Made by a program: the position numbers and the translations under genes. 35,459 bases of DNA from Deltaproteobacteria bacterium. Lineage in GTDB: Bacteria > Myxococcota_A > Polyangia > DRWM01 > JAAZOP01. Positions 8,256 through 15,208 of this stretch are shown one piece after another; position 1 is the first letter of the stretch, and each line of letters begins with the position of its first letter. The DNA is taken from positions 1-35,459 of the forward strand of contig JACRCZ010000152.1 in the NCBI GenBank assembly GCA_016218765.1, written 5' to 3'. The notes under the pieces are model-generated. The model did no database searches and was not told where the DNA came from. It worked only from the letters and a program-made list of their open reading frames with translations.

Positions 8256-8281
8256 GCCTGCCCTGAGCCCCGTCGAAGGGC
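8256..8281. repeat. Dispersed element, GCCCTTCGAC..GGGCTCAGGGCAGGC family
   Basis: Read on the minus strand this is GCCCTTCGACGGGGCTCAGG followed by GCAGGC. A second copy, with a longer centre, lies on the plus strand at 23233-23264 upstream of leuS. Both are intergenic. The ends GCCCT/AGGGC can pair, giving a small hairpin. Similar short CCTTCGAC..CTCAGGGC elements are, from memory, scattered through many environmental genomes. Confidence 0.7.
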
Positions 8282-8333
8282 CTCAGCGGTAAATCGACTC
8301 TCCGCGCCCTCCCCTCCGCGCCCTCCCCTCCCC

Positions 8334-8714
8334 TCAGCTCTCTCCCCTCGCCAGCCTCCCCCCGTGCTCCTCGTAGCAGCGCGCCAGGCAGCCCAGGAGA
8401 TCGCCGACCACGGGGAGGGCGACGGAGTAGCGGCGGGAGCCGCCGTCCCGGCGCACCTGGAGCAGGCCGTTGAGCCGCAACGCGGAGAGCTGCTGGGAGG
8501 TGACGGCCTGGGCGAGGCCGAGGGAGGCGGAGATGTCGGTGACGGTGCGTTCGCCGCAGCCCAGGAGGTAGGCGAGGATGCGCAGGCGGGCGGGGTTGCC
8601 CAGGGCCCTGAGCACTCCGGCGAGCACGCCGGCCCGCTCGCGATCCGCGGCGACCTTCGCGACGAGCCCCTGCGTCCTCCTGGTCGCTCCGCACCGCATC
8701 GTCCGCTTCGCCAT
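8334..8714 (-). CDS. ArsR-family winged-helix repressor
   Basis: A 126-residue regulator. Residues 30-100 form the winged helix: LRALGNPARLRILAYLL, the recognition helix LAQAVTSQQLSALRLNGLL, then the wing VRRDGGSRRYSVAL. The classical metal-binding ELCVCDL box is absent (ERTVTDI at 55-61). Four cysteines occur: 8, 53, 109 and 113. One at the start of helix 3 and two in the last helix are roughly where thiol-based sulfide/persulfide sensors of this family (SqrR/BigR group) carry their pair, so sulfur sensing is a reasonable inference given the operon. The ATG at 8714 has GGAGG at 6 bases. It is the first gene of the minus-strand sulfur operon and probably represses its own promoter. Confidence 0.9.
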   Translation of the reverse strand: MAKRTMRCGATRRTQGLVAKVAADRERAGVLAGVLRALGNPARLRILAYLLGCGERTVTDISASLGLAQAVTSQQLSALRLNGLLQVRRDGGSRRYSVALPVVGDLLGCLARCYEEHGGRLARGES

Positions 8715-8735
8715 CCGCTTCCTCCCCTTCCGCGT

Positions 8736-8755
8736 ATATTCGGATAGTCTAATAT
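8736..8755. promoter_or_regulatory. Imperfect palindrome, candidate ArsR-family operator
   Basis: The sequence ATATTCGGATAGTCTAATAT is an imperfect inverted repeat (14 of 20 positions symmetric, outer arms ATATT/AATAT perfect). It is a small AT-rich island in very GC-rich DNA, sits about 20 bases before the arsR-like start and overlaps the candidate -10 box. This is the usual architecture for autorepression by this family. Confidence 0.55.
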
Positions 8756-8769
8756 CATGATGCTGTCAA
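8741..8769 (-). promoter_or_regulatory. Candidate sigma-70 type promoter of the sulfur operon
   Basis: On the minus strand a perfect TTGACA (8769-8764) is followed, after 17 bases, by TATCCG (8746-8741), a weak -10 box. The -10 lies inside the palindrome at 8736-8755. A weak -10 with a strong -35 and an overlapping operator fits a repressed, inducible promoter. Spacing is seen; activity is inferred. Confidence 0.5.
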
Positions 8770-8934
8770 GAGGGAATCCGGCGAACAGGGAACAGGGAAG
8801 GCACAGGTCCTCCATCCCCGGCGTTCGCTTCCGCACGCCCCTGCCGGGCCGGAATTTCTCGTCCCGGGCAGGCCGGACTAGGGTGAAGTCGGAAGCGGCG
8901 TACGAAGGAGGGTCGGCGCCGCGAGGGCGAGAGC

Positions 8935-9930
8935 ATGGGACTGGGAGCCGCCGAAGTCGGGAAGCTGCGACGGGAGCTGCGTCGCATGGGCGCGGGACGG
9001 GGGACGCGCGTCCGGCACGAGACCGGACCGCGGCTGGTGCCGCCGCCCCGCGCGCCCCGGCCGCTCGTGATACCGATGCCCGAGGCCAACGTGCGGGGAC
9101 CGGGTCGGAACCGCGCGTTCCAGCTCCCGCAGTACTTCGCGATCGCCAACGGGCTGCGCACGGCGTTCTGCGACGCGGGGCGCGGCGACCCCGTCGTGCT
9201 GATCCACGGCCTGGCCGGCGACCTGACGCACTGGGTGTACGTGGCGCCGCGGCTGGCCGCCGGACACCGCGTCCTGGCGCTCGATCTGGCCGCCTGCGGC
9301 GAGAGCGAGCGGCCGCGCGAGCCGCTCTCCGTCAAGCTCTACGCCGAGCAGGTCCGCTCGCTGCTGGACGTCGTGGGCCTCGAGCGCGCGGCGCTGGTCG
9401 GCCATTCGCTGGGCGGCATGGTCGCCGCCGAGCTCGCCCTCGCGGCGCCCGAGCGGGTCTCGAAGCTGGTGCTCATCAATCCGGCCGGCTTCCAGAAGAT
9501 GCCGCTGCTCCTGCGCGCGGCCGGCCACGCCTTCCTGCGTGAGCCGGTGCTGAGCACGCTGCTGCCGCCGCTGTGGAAGAAGGTGCTCGACGTGGTCTTC
9601 TGCGAGAAGAACGAGCACACGCGGGGATTCGTGGAGAGCGTCGAGTCCACCTACCGCGTCGACGACATCCACGCCCTCTCCGCGGTCATCGCGAGCCTCA
9701 AGCAGGACTTCCTCGAGCGCAACTTCCTCGCGGCGCTGGATCGCCTCACGGTCCCGACGCTCCTCATGTGGGGCGCGAAGGACCTCCTGACGCCGGCGAA
9801 GGAGCTGCGCGAGACGGCGAGCCGGCTGCCGAACGTCACCACGCACGAGATCCCCCGCTGCGGCCACATGCCGCTCATCGAGCGGCCCGAGCTGACGGTC
9901 GACCTCATCCGTTCTCACCTCGCGGCGTAG
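8935..9930 (+). CDS. Alpha/beta-fold hydrolase
   Basis: A 331-residue protein. After a roughly 60-residue basic/proline-rich N-terminal extension comes a standard alpha/beta hydrolase: oxyanion HGLAG at 91-95, nucleophile elbow GHSLGG (Ser158), acid Asp283 in MWGAKDLLTP and catalytic His311 in RCGHMP. A helical cap lies between about 185 and 255. This set is complete, so an active esterase, lipase or related hydrolase is likely; the substrate is not deducible. There is no signal peptide. The ATG follows a modest GAGGGCGAGAGC site. The gene is followed after two bases by a beta-lactamase-fold gene on the same strand, so the two are probably co-transcribed and coupled. Confidence 0.9.
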   Translation: MGLGAAEVGKLRRELRRMGAGRGTRVRHETGPRLVPPPRAPRPLVIPMPEANVRGPGRNRAFQLPQYFAIANGLRTAFCDAGRGDPVVLIHGLAGDLTHWVYVAPRLAAGHRVLALDLAACGESERPREPLSVKLYAEQVRSLLDVVGLERAALVGHSLGGMVAAELALAAPERVSKLVLINPAGFQKMPLLLRAAGHAFLREPVLSTLLPPLWKKVLDVVFCEKNEHTRGFVESVESTYRVDDIHALSAVIASLKQDFLERNFLAALDRLTVPTLLMWGAKDLLTPAKELRETASRLPNVTTHEIPRCGHMPLIERPELTVDLIRSHLAA

Positions 9931-9932
9931 CG

Positions 9933-11225
9933 ATGATCGGACTGGGTCGGCGGTTGCGACGGTCGTTGCGTCACGTGCGGGTCTACCCGGCGGAGGAGGT
10001 GACGCGGCGGAGCGAGGCGGAGTGCGAGCCGCGGGCCGCGGGGCTGGCGCAGGACGACGTCGACGCGATCTGGCGTTCGGTCGTGCGTTTCTACCGCCAG
10101 GGCCTGCATCCGGCGATCGGGATCTGCGTGCGCCGTCGCGGGCGGGTGGTGCTGGACCGCACGATCGGCCATCGGCGCGGCAACGCGCCGGACGACCCGC
10201 GGGACGGGTCGAAGGAGGTCGCGACCCCCGGCACGTTGTTCAACCTCTTCTCCGCGGCCAAGTCGGTCACGTCGATGCTCGTGCACCTGCTGGACGAGCG
10301 GAACCTGCTGCGGCTGGACGACGCGGTGGTCGAGTTCATCCCGGAGTTCGGGCGGCACGGCAAGGAGTGGATCACGATCCGCCACATCCTGACGCACCGG
10401 GCGGGCATCCCGGTGGTCCCCGACGCGCACGTCGATCTCGAGCTGCTGGCGGACACGGGGCGGATCCTCGCGTTGTTGTACGACACGAGGCCGGTGTCGC
10501 CGCCGGGCCGGCGGCTGGCGTACCACGCGATCACCGGCGGCTTCATCCTGGGCGAGATCATCCGGCGGGTGACGGGGCGCGACGTGCAGACCTTCCTCAG
10601 GGAGGAGGTGCTCGACCCGTGCGGCTTCTCCGACCTGCGCTACGGCGCGCGCCCGGAGGATTTTGCCCGGATTGCGGTCAACGCCTTCACGGGCCTGACT
10701 CCGCCCTTCCCGGCGTCGTGGCTGCTGCGGCGGGCGCTGGGCGCGGACATCCGCGACGTGGTGAGCATGTCGAACGACCCGCGTTTCCTGACGGCGCTCA
10801 TCCCGTCGGGGAACGTGCTGTGTACCGCGAACGACGCGTGCCGGTTCTTCCAGCTCCTGCTCGATGGCGGCGCCATCGACGGAGCCCGGGCCTTCGCGCC
10901 GGGCACCGTACGCCGTGCGGTGGCCGAGCAGACCTACTTTGCCTTCGACTTCACGATGTGGCTGCCGGTGGGCTACGGGACGGGGTTCATGCTGGGGCAC
11001 GAGTGGGCGAGCCTGTACGGTCCAAGGGCGCCGCACGCGTTCGGGCACATCGGTTTCACCAACGTGCTGGTGTGGGCCGACCCGGACCGCGACCTCGCGG
11101 TGGCCCTGCTCAACTCCGGCAAACCGATGATCAATCCCGAGCTGGTCTGGTGGTACGACCTGACGCGGGTCATCGCCGCGCGCTGCGCAGCCACGCCAGG
11201 AAGCGGTAGACGCCCTGGAGGGTGA
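9933..11225 (+). CDS. Serine hydrolase of the beta-lactamase/DD-peptidase/esterase family
   Basis: A 430-residue protein of the Beta-lactamase (class C-like) family. The catalytic SxxK motif is SAAK at 107-110 (Ser107, Lys110); the tyrosine motif is YHA at 197-199; the third box is HIG in AFGHIGFTN near the C-terminus. Length and motifs fit EstB-type esterases or DD-peptidase-like enzymes better than secreted resistance beta-lactamases, and no signal peptide is seen. ATG at 9933 starts two bases after the preceding hydrolase stop, implying coupled translation. Its 3' end overlaps the convergent hydrolase gene by 56 bases; the last dozen residues (ATPGSGRRPGG) look unstructured and may be tolerated read-through into the neighbour. 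Confidence 0.88.
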   Translation: MIGLGRRLRRSLRHVRVYPAEEVTRRSEAECEPRAAGLAQDDVDAIWRSVVRFYRQGLHPAIGICVRRRGRVVLDRTIGHRRGNAPDDPRDGSKEVATPGTLFNLFSAAKSVTSMLVHLLDERNLLRLDDAVVEFIPEFGRHGKEWITIRHILTHRAGIPVVPDAHVDLELLADTGRILALLYDTRPVSPPGRRLAYHAITGGFILGEIIRRVTGRDVQTFLREEVLDPCGFSDLRYGARPEDFARIAVNAFTGLTPPFPASWLLRRALGADIRDVVSMSNDPRFLTALIPSGNVLCTANDACRFFQLLLDGGAIDGARAFAPGTVRRAVAEQTYFAFDFTMWLPVGYGTGFMLGHEWASLYGPRAPHAFGHIGFTNVLVWADPDRDLAVALLNSGKPMINPELVWWYDLTRVIAARCAATPGSGRRPGG

Positions 11226-12414
11226 AGTCGGCGCGGGGGGAGTGGAACACGTCGAACGCGTGCTGGCCGCCGGGAATCTCGGCGTAGACCACCGGCGCCT
11301 TCGACACGGCGCGCAGGGCCCGCACGAAGCTGCGGGCTCCGGCGACGGGCGCCAGGACGTCGATCGTGCCGTGCACCACGAGGAACGGGGGAGCATCGGC
11401 GCGCACGCGCGCCAGCGGCGACGCCTTGTCGAAGGCCGCGGGGGACTTCTCCGGGGTGGTCTTCATCACCACGGCCTGCACGATGCGGATTCCCCGCGGG
11501 TCCGGCCACAGCCGCTCGCGGTCCGCCAGGTCGTACACTCCGTAGATCGGCACGCAGCCCGCCAGCGACGTGTCCGCGATCTCGAAGCCCGGCTGGTACT
11601 CCGGGTCATTGGGCGTCAGCGCCGCCAGCGCCGCCAGGTGCGCCCCGGCGGAGATCCCCGACGCGACGACGAACGACGGGTCGGCCCCGAGTTCCCCGGC
11701 GTGCTCGCGCAGCCAGGCCAGGCCGCGCTTCACGTCCACGAGGTGATCGGGAAACGTGGCGCGAGGGCTGAGCCGGTATTCCACCGACATGCAGACCCAG
11801 CCCTGGGCCGCCAGGTCGTAGAGCAGCACCTGTCCCTGGTGCTCGCGGTGGCCGATCACCCAGCCGCCGCCGTGGACGAACAGCAGCGCCGGAGCTGCCG
11901 TCGGCCGCTCGCGCGGCAGGAACAGGTCCAGGCCCAGCTCACGGCCGTCGGGCAGCCGGGCGAACGGCACGTCCCTGCGCACCTCGACGTCCCGCCGCCG
12001 CGCCGTCGGCAGCACCCAGCGCCAGAATTGGGGGCGGGCGGGCAGCCGGTCGGCGAGCCGGCGGTCGATGAAGTCCGTCCAGCGCGAGCCGAGCGTCCCG
12101 GCGAGCGCCTCGTCCATCGCGCGGCGTGCGCGAAAGCCGCGCAGCCAGCAGAACACGAGGAGCGCGACGTTGAGCGCCCAGAGTCCCAGCCCGACCTGTC
12201 CCGCGGCGTTCCGGGCGGCCCCGGCCCGGGCGAGCCACAGCGCGATCGGGATCTGGACGACGGCGTGGTGGAGGGCCAGCTCGGCGGTGAGCCAGGAGGG
12301 GAAGAAGCTCAGGCCGACGGACAGCTCGACGGGGCGGTAGATCGGCCGGAAGGCGTTTGCGGTGAACGCCAGCAGCACGAGTCCCAGGGCGAGCGTCCAG
12401 AGCGAGACGTCCAT
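11170..12414 (-). CDS. Membrane-anchored alpha/beta hydrolase (HSL/GDXG type)
   Basis: A 414-residue protein with two parts. Residues 1-95 contain about three hydrophobic helices that would anchor it in the inner membrane. Residues 150-414 are an alpha/beta hydrolase of the hormone-sensitive-lipase group: HGGGW at 181-185, nucleophile GISAG (Ser255), Asp352 in HGTIDVLAP and His385 in GGQHAFD. A similar layout is seen in mycobacterial Lip-type esterases. Likely an esterase acting at the membrane; substrate unknown. ATG at 12414 has GAGGAGG 13 bases upstream, longer spacing than usual. It is divergent from the phosphate operon and convergent with, and overlapping, the beta-lactamase-fold gene. 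Confidence 0.88.
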   Translation of the reverse strand: MDVSLWTLALGLVLLAFTANAFRPIYRPVELSVGLSFFPSWLTAELALHHAVVQIPIALWLARAGAARNAAGQVGLGLWALNVALLVFCWLRGFRARRAMDEALAGTLGSRWTDFIDRRLADRLPARPQFWRWVLPTARRRDVEVRRDVPFARLPDGRELGLDLFLPRERPTAAPALLFVHGGGWVIGHREHQGQVLLYDLAAQGWVCMSVEYRLSPRATFPDHLVDVKRGLAWLREHAGELGADPSFVVASGISAGAHLAALAALTPNDPEYQPGFEIADTSLAGCVPIYGVYDLADRERLWPDPRGIRIVQAVVMKTTPEKSPAAFDKASPLARVRADAPPFLVVHGTIDVLAPVAGARSFVRALRAVSKAPVVYAEIPGGQHAFDVFHSPRADFTLQGVYRFLAWLRSARR

Positions 12415-12640
12415 CGTGGTTCTCGGGCCTCCTCGGCGCCCCCGCAGGTCCTCCGCGGGGACAAACCTCAGCACGGGAGGCGCGGCGGCGCAAGCCTGGC
12501 GCGGACCGGTGCGAGCCGGCGCCACGGACCGACCGGTGCGGCGACGGCAACGACCCCGTTGCACACCTGCACGCAAGAGTAGTAGAAGGCATCCGGGCCG
12601 TTCGTGGCTCCCCGCCATCCGCGGAGCGTCGGAGGAGAGC

Positions 12641-13276
12641 ATGGGAATTCTCGAATCGTTGCTGCCACGTGAGAAGCTGTTCTTCGAGTTGTTCGCGAAG
12701 CTCGCGCAGAAGGGCGTCGAGGTGTGCGAGACGTTCGAGGCGATGCTGGCGGACATGGGGAACGCGGAGACGCACGTGCGACGGATCAAGACGCTGGAGC
12801 ACGAGGCGGACGAGGTGACGCACCGGACGGTGGAGGCGGTGCACCGGACGTTCGTCACGCCGATTGACCGCGACGACATCCACAAGCTGGCTTCCCGCCT
12901 GGACGACGTGATCGACCTGGTGGACGCGGCGGCGGCGCGGATGGAGCTGTACGAGATCCGGGCGGCGACGGAGGACTGCCGGGACATGTCGAAGGTGTTG
13001 ACGCAGGCCGCACGCCTGCTGCCCAAGGCGGTCGCGGCGCTCGAGACCTCGCGCAAGAGCCCGAAGGATGCGTTGGACGTGTGCATCGAGATCAACCGGC
13101 TGGAGAACGAGGGGGACACGATCTCGCACCGTGCGATCGCGCGGCTGTTCCGTGAGGAGCAGGACGTCCGCACGCTCATGAAGTGGAAGGAGATCTACGA
13201 GAACCTGGAGGCGGCGATCGACCGATGCGAGGACGTGGCGAACCTGATCGAGGGGATCGTCATCGAGCAGGGGTGA
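12641..13276 (+). CDS. DUF47/PhoU-like phosphate transport regulator
   Basis: A 211-residue, almost entirely alpha-helical protein of the DUF47 (PhoU-like) family. Family hallmarks include the conserved EHEAD in KTLEHEADEVTH, the DRDDIHKLASRLDDVIDLVD stretch and the second helical half with RLENEGD and KWKEIYENLEAAIDRCEDVANLIE. These proteins sit next to PiT transporters and are thought to gate or tune them. Here the PiT gene starts 7 bases downstream, the usual operon. The ATG at 12641 is preceded by GGAGG at about 5-7 bases. Cytoplasmic; metal binding by the acidic helices is known for PhoU-type proteins and is inferred here. Confidence 0.93.
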   Translation: MGILESLLPREKLFFELFAKLAQKGVEVCETFEAMLADMGNAETHVRRIKTLEHEADEVTHRTVEAVHRTFVTPIDRDDIHKLASRLDDVIDLVDAAAARMELYEIRAATEDCRDMSKVLTQAARLLPKAVAALETSRKSPKDALDVCIEINRLENEGDTISHRAIARLFREEQDVRTLMKWKEIYENLEAAIDRCEDVANLIEGIVIEQG

Positions 13277-13283
13277 GGCTGCG

Positions 13284-14279
13284 ATGCTGACGCTGGTCAT
13301 CATCGTCATCGTGCTGGCGCTCATCTTCGACTTCGTCAACGGGATGAACGACGCGGCGAACTCGATCGCCACGGTCGTCTCGACGCGCGTCCTGCCGCCG
13401 TGGCTGGCGGTGGCCTGGGCGGCGTTCTTCAATTTCGCGGCGGCGATCCTGTTCGGGGTGGCGGTGGCCAAGACGATCGGCAAGGGCATCGTCGACCCTG
13501 CGATCATCACGCCGTGGCTCGTGTTGGCCGCGCTGGTCGGGGCCATCGTCTGGTCGGCCGGGTGCACCGAGTTCGGCCTGCCGATCAGCGTCTCGCACTC
13601 GCTGATCGGCGGCCTGGCGGGCGCCGGGGTGGCCCACTCGGGGACGCAGGTGCTTGTCGGCAGCGGCCTGCTCAAGGTGGTGCTGTTCATCGTCCTCTCG
13701 CCCCTCATCGGCCTCGTGCTCGGGTACCTGCTGATGATCGCGATGTTCTGGATCTTCCGGCGCTCGACCCCGCGGCGGGTGGATCGGATCTTCCGCGTCG
13801 GCCAGCTCGTGTCCTCGGCCGCCTTCAGCCTGGGTCACGGCTCGAACGACGCGCAGAAGACGATGGGGATCATCACCGTGCTGCTGTTCAGCACCGGGCA
13901 CATCGACCACTTCTACGTGCCGCTGTGGGTCATCCTCGCCGCCTATTCCGCGATTGCGCTCGGCACGCTGGCCGGGGGCTGGCGGGTCATCCGCACGATG
14001 GGCATGGGCCTGACCGCGCTCAAGCCGGTCGGCGGCTTCTGCGCCGAGACGGGCGGCGCGGCCTCGCTGTTCCTGGCCAGCATCCTCGGCGTGCCGGTCA
14101 GCACGACGCACACGATCACCGGAGCCATCCTGGGCGTCGGGTCCACGGTCAACGCCTCCGCCGTGCGCTGGGGCGTCGCGGGACGGATCGTCTGGGCCTG
14201 GATCCTCACCATTCCGTGCTCGGCGTTCATCGCCGGCACGGTGATCTGGATCTTCGACCTGTGCGGGGCCGGCGCGTGA
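13284..14279 (+). CDS. pit: PiT-family inorganic phosphate transporter
   Basis: A 331-residue inner-membrane protein with about ten hydrophobic helices. It carries the duplicated PiT signature: GMNDAANS at 20-27 in the first half and GSNDAQKTMG at 186-195 in the second. The VSTTHTITGAILGVG segment near the C-terminus is also characteristic. PiT proteins import metal-phosphate or phosphate with protons or sodium. Length fits the shorter bacterial PiT form. The start at 13284 follows GGTGAGG, and the gene is 7 bases behind the DUF47 gene, so both are one transcription unit. Identity of the family is certain; cation coupling is not readable. Confidence 0.94.
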   Translation: MLTLVIIVIVLALIFDFVNGMNDAANSIATVVSTRVLPPWLAVAWAAFFNFAAAILFGVAVAKTIGKGIVDPAIITPWLVLAALVGAIVWSAGCTEFGLPISVSHSLIGGLAGAGVAHSGTQVLVGSGLLKVVLFIVLSPLIGLVLGYLLMIAMFWIFRRSTPRRVDRIFRVGQLVSSAAFSLGHGSNDAQKTMGIITVLLFSTGHIDHFYVPLWVILAAYSAIALGTLAGGWRVIRTMGMGLTALKPVGGFCAETGGAASLFLASILGVPVSTTHTITGAILGVGSTVNASAVRWGVAGRIVWAWILTIPCSAFIAGTVIWIFDLCGAGA

Positions 14280-14377
14280 TCGTGGGGCCCGGCCGAGTCC
14301 GGTCGTGAATTCCGCCGGCAACTCCCGTATGCTCCCCTTCCGGTGCCGGGCGCGGGGCGTCCGGCGGAGGTCGTTGC

Positions 14378-15208
14378 GTGGCCGCGGTACGCGTCGAGAG
14401 AATCGTCTTCCTGGGCAAGGGCGGGATCGGCAAGTCGACGATCCTGAGCAACCTCTCCACGATCTACGCCCGCATGGGGCGGCGTGTGCTCTTCGTGGGC
14501 TGCGATCCCAAGCGCGACGCGACGATGCTGCTGACCAGCCGCACGGACATCCCGACGGTGGTCGACCAGCTCGTGCGCCACAACGAGGTCCGTGCCGAGT
14601 CGGTGCTGCTGCGGGCGCGGTCGGGGATCGACTGCATCGAAGCGGGCGGGCCGGAGCCGGGCGTCGGCTGCGCGGGGCGCGGGATCGCGCGCATGCTGGA
14701 GTTCTTCCAGGAGAGCGACCTCCTGGCGAAGAACCGCTACGACACCGTCCTCTTCGATCTCCTGGGCGACATCGTCTGCGGCGGCTTCGCCACGCCGCTC
14801 AGGCGCGGCTTCGGCCAGAAGGTCTTCATCGTGGTTTCCGACGAGCTGATGTCGCTCTACGCGGCGAACAACATCGCGCGCGCGGTGCTCAACTGCGCGC
14901 CCAACGGCGTCGTCCTCGGCGGGCTGGTGGCCAACCTCAAGGACGCGACGGCGGACGAGAAGCTCATCGGTCGTTTCGCGCGTCTGCTGCACACGAAGGT
15001 CGTGGGAACGCTGCGGCGCGACCCGGCGCTGCGCCGCGCGGAGTTCAAGCGCCTGACCATCGCCGAATACGCCCCGCGCTCGGCCACCACCGCGACCCTG
15101 CGGCGCCTGGCCCAGGCCATCCTGAAGCTCGACCCCAGGAAGCTGCGCGTGCCGACGCCGCTGGACGACCGCACGTTCTACGAGCTGTCGCGCCGGGGGT
15201 TTGCGTGA
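14378..15208 (+). CDS. NifH/BchL-type ATPase iron protein of a nitrogenase-like system
   Basis: A 276-residue protein with every key feature of the nitrogenase iron-protein family: P-loop GKGGIGKST at 13-21, GCDPKRDAT at 41-49, EAGGPEPGVGCAGRG at 88-102 with Cys98, and DLLGDIVCGGFATPLR with Cys134. The two cysteines bind the bridging [4Fe-4S] cluster in a homodimer; in Azotobacter NifH they are 97 and 132. The helix SLYAANNIARAV is also family-typical. It would hydrolyse ATP and pass single electrons to the component-1-like proteins encoded directly downstream. Start is GTG at 14378 with GGAGG 7 bases upstream. The stop overlaps the next start (GTGA). It could serve in a reductase of the BchLNB, CfbCD or MarHDK type rather than nitrogen fixation; no nifEN, nifB or true nifDK is present here. 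Confidence 0.93.
   Translation: MAAVRVERIVFLGKGGIGKSTILSNLSTIYARMGRRVLFVGCDPKRDATMLLTSRTDIPTVVDQLVRHNEVRAESVLLRARSGIDCIEAGGPEPGVGCAGRGIARMLEFFQESDLLAKNRYDTVLFDLLGDIVCGGFATPLRRGFGQKVFIVVSDELMSLYAANNIARAVLNCAPNGVVLGGLVANLKDATADEKLIGRFARLLHTKVVGTLRRDPALRRAEFKRLTIAEYAPRSATTATLRRLAQAILKLDPRKLRVPTPLDDRTFYELSRRGFA

Noticed and set aside
12415..12640. Promoter for the phosphate operon (TTGCAC near 12558)
   Set aside because: No -10 box at acceptable spacing; no recognisable Pho box. The gap otherwise shows nothing.
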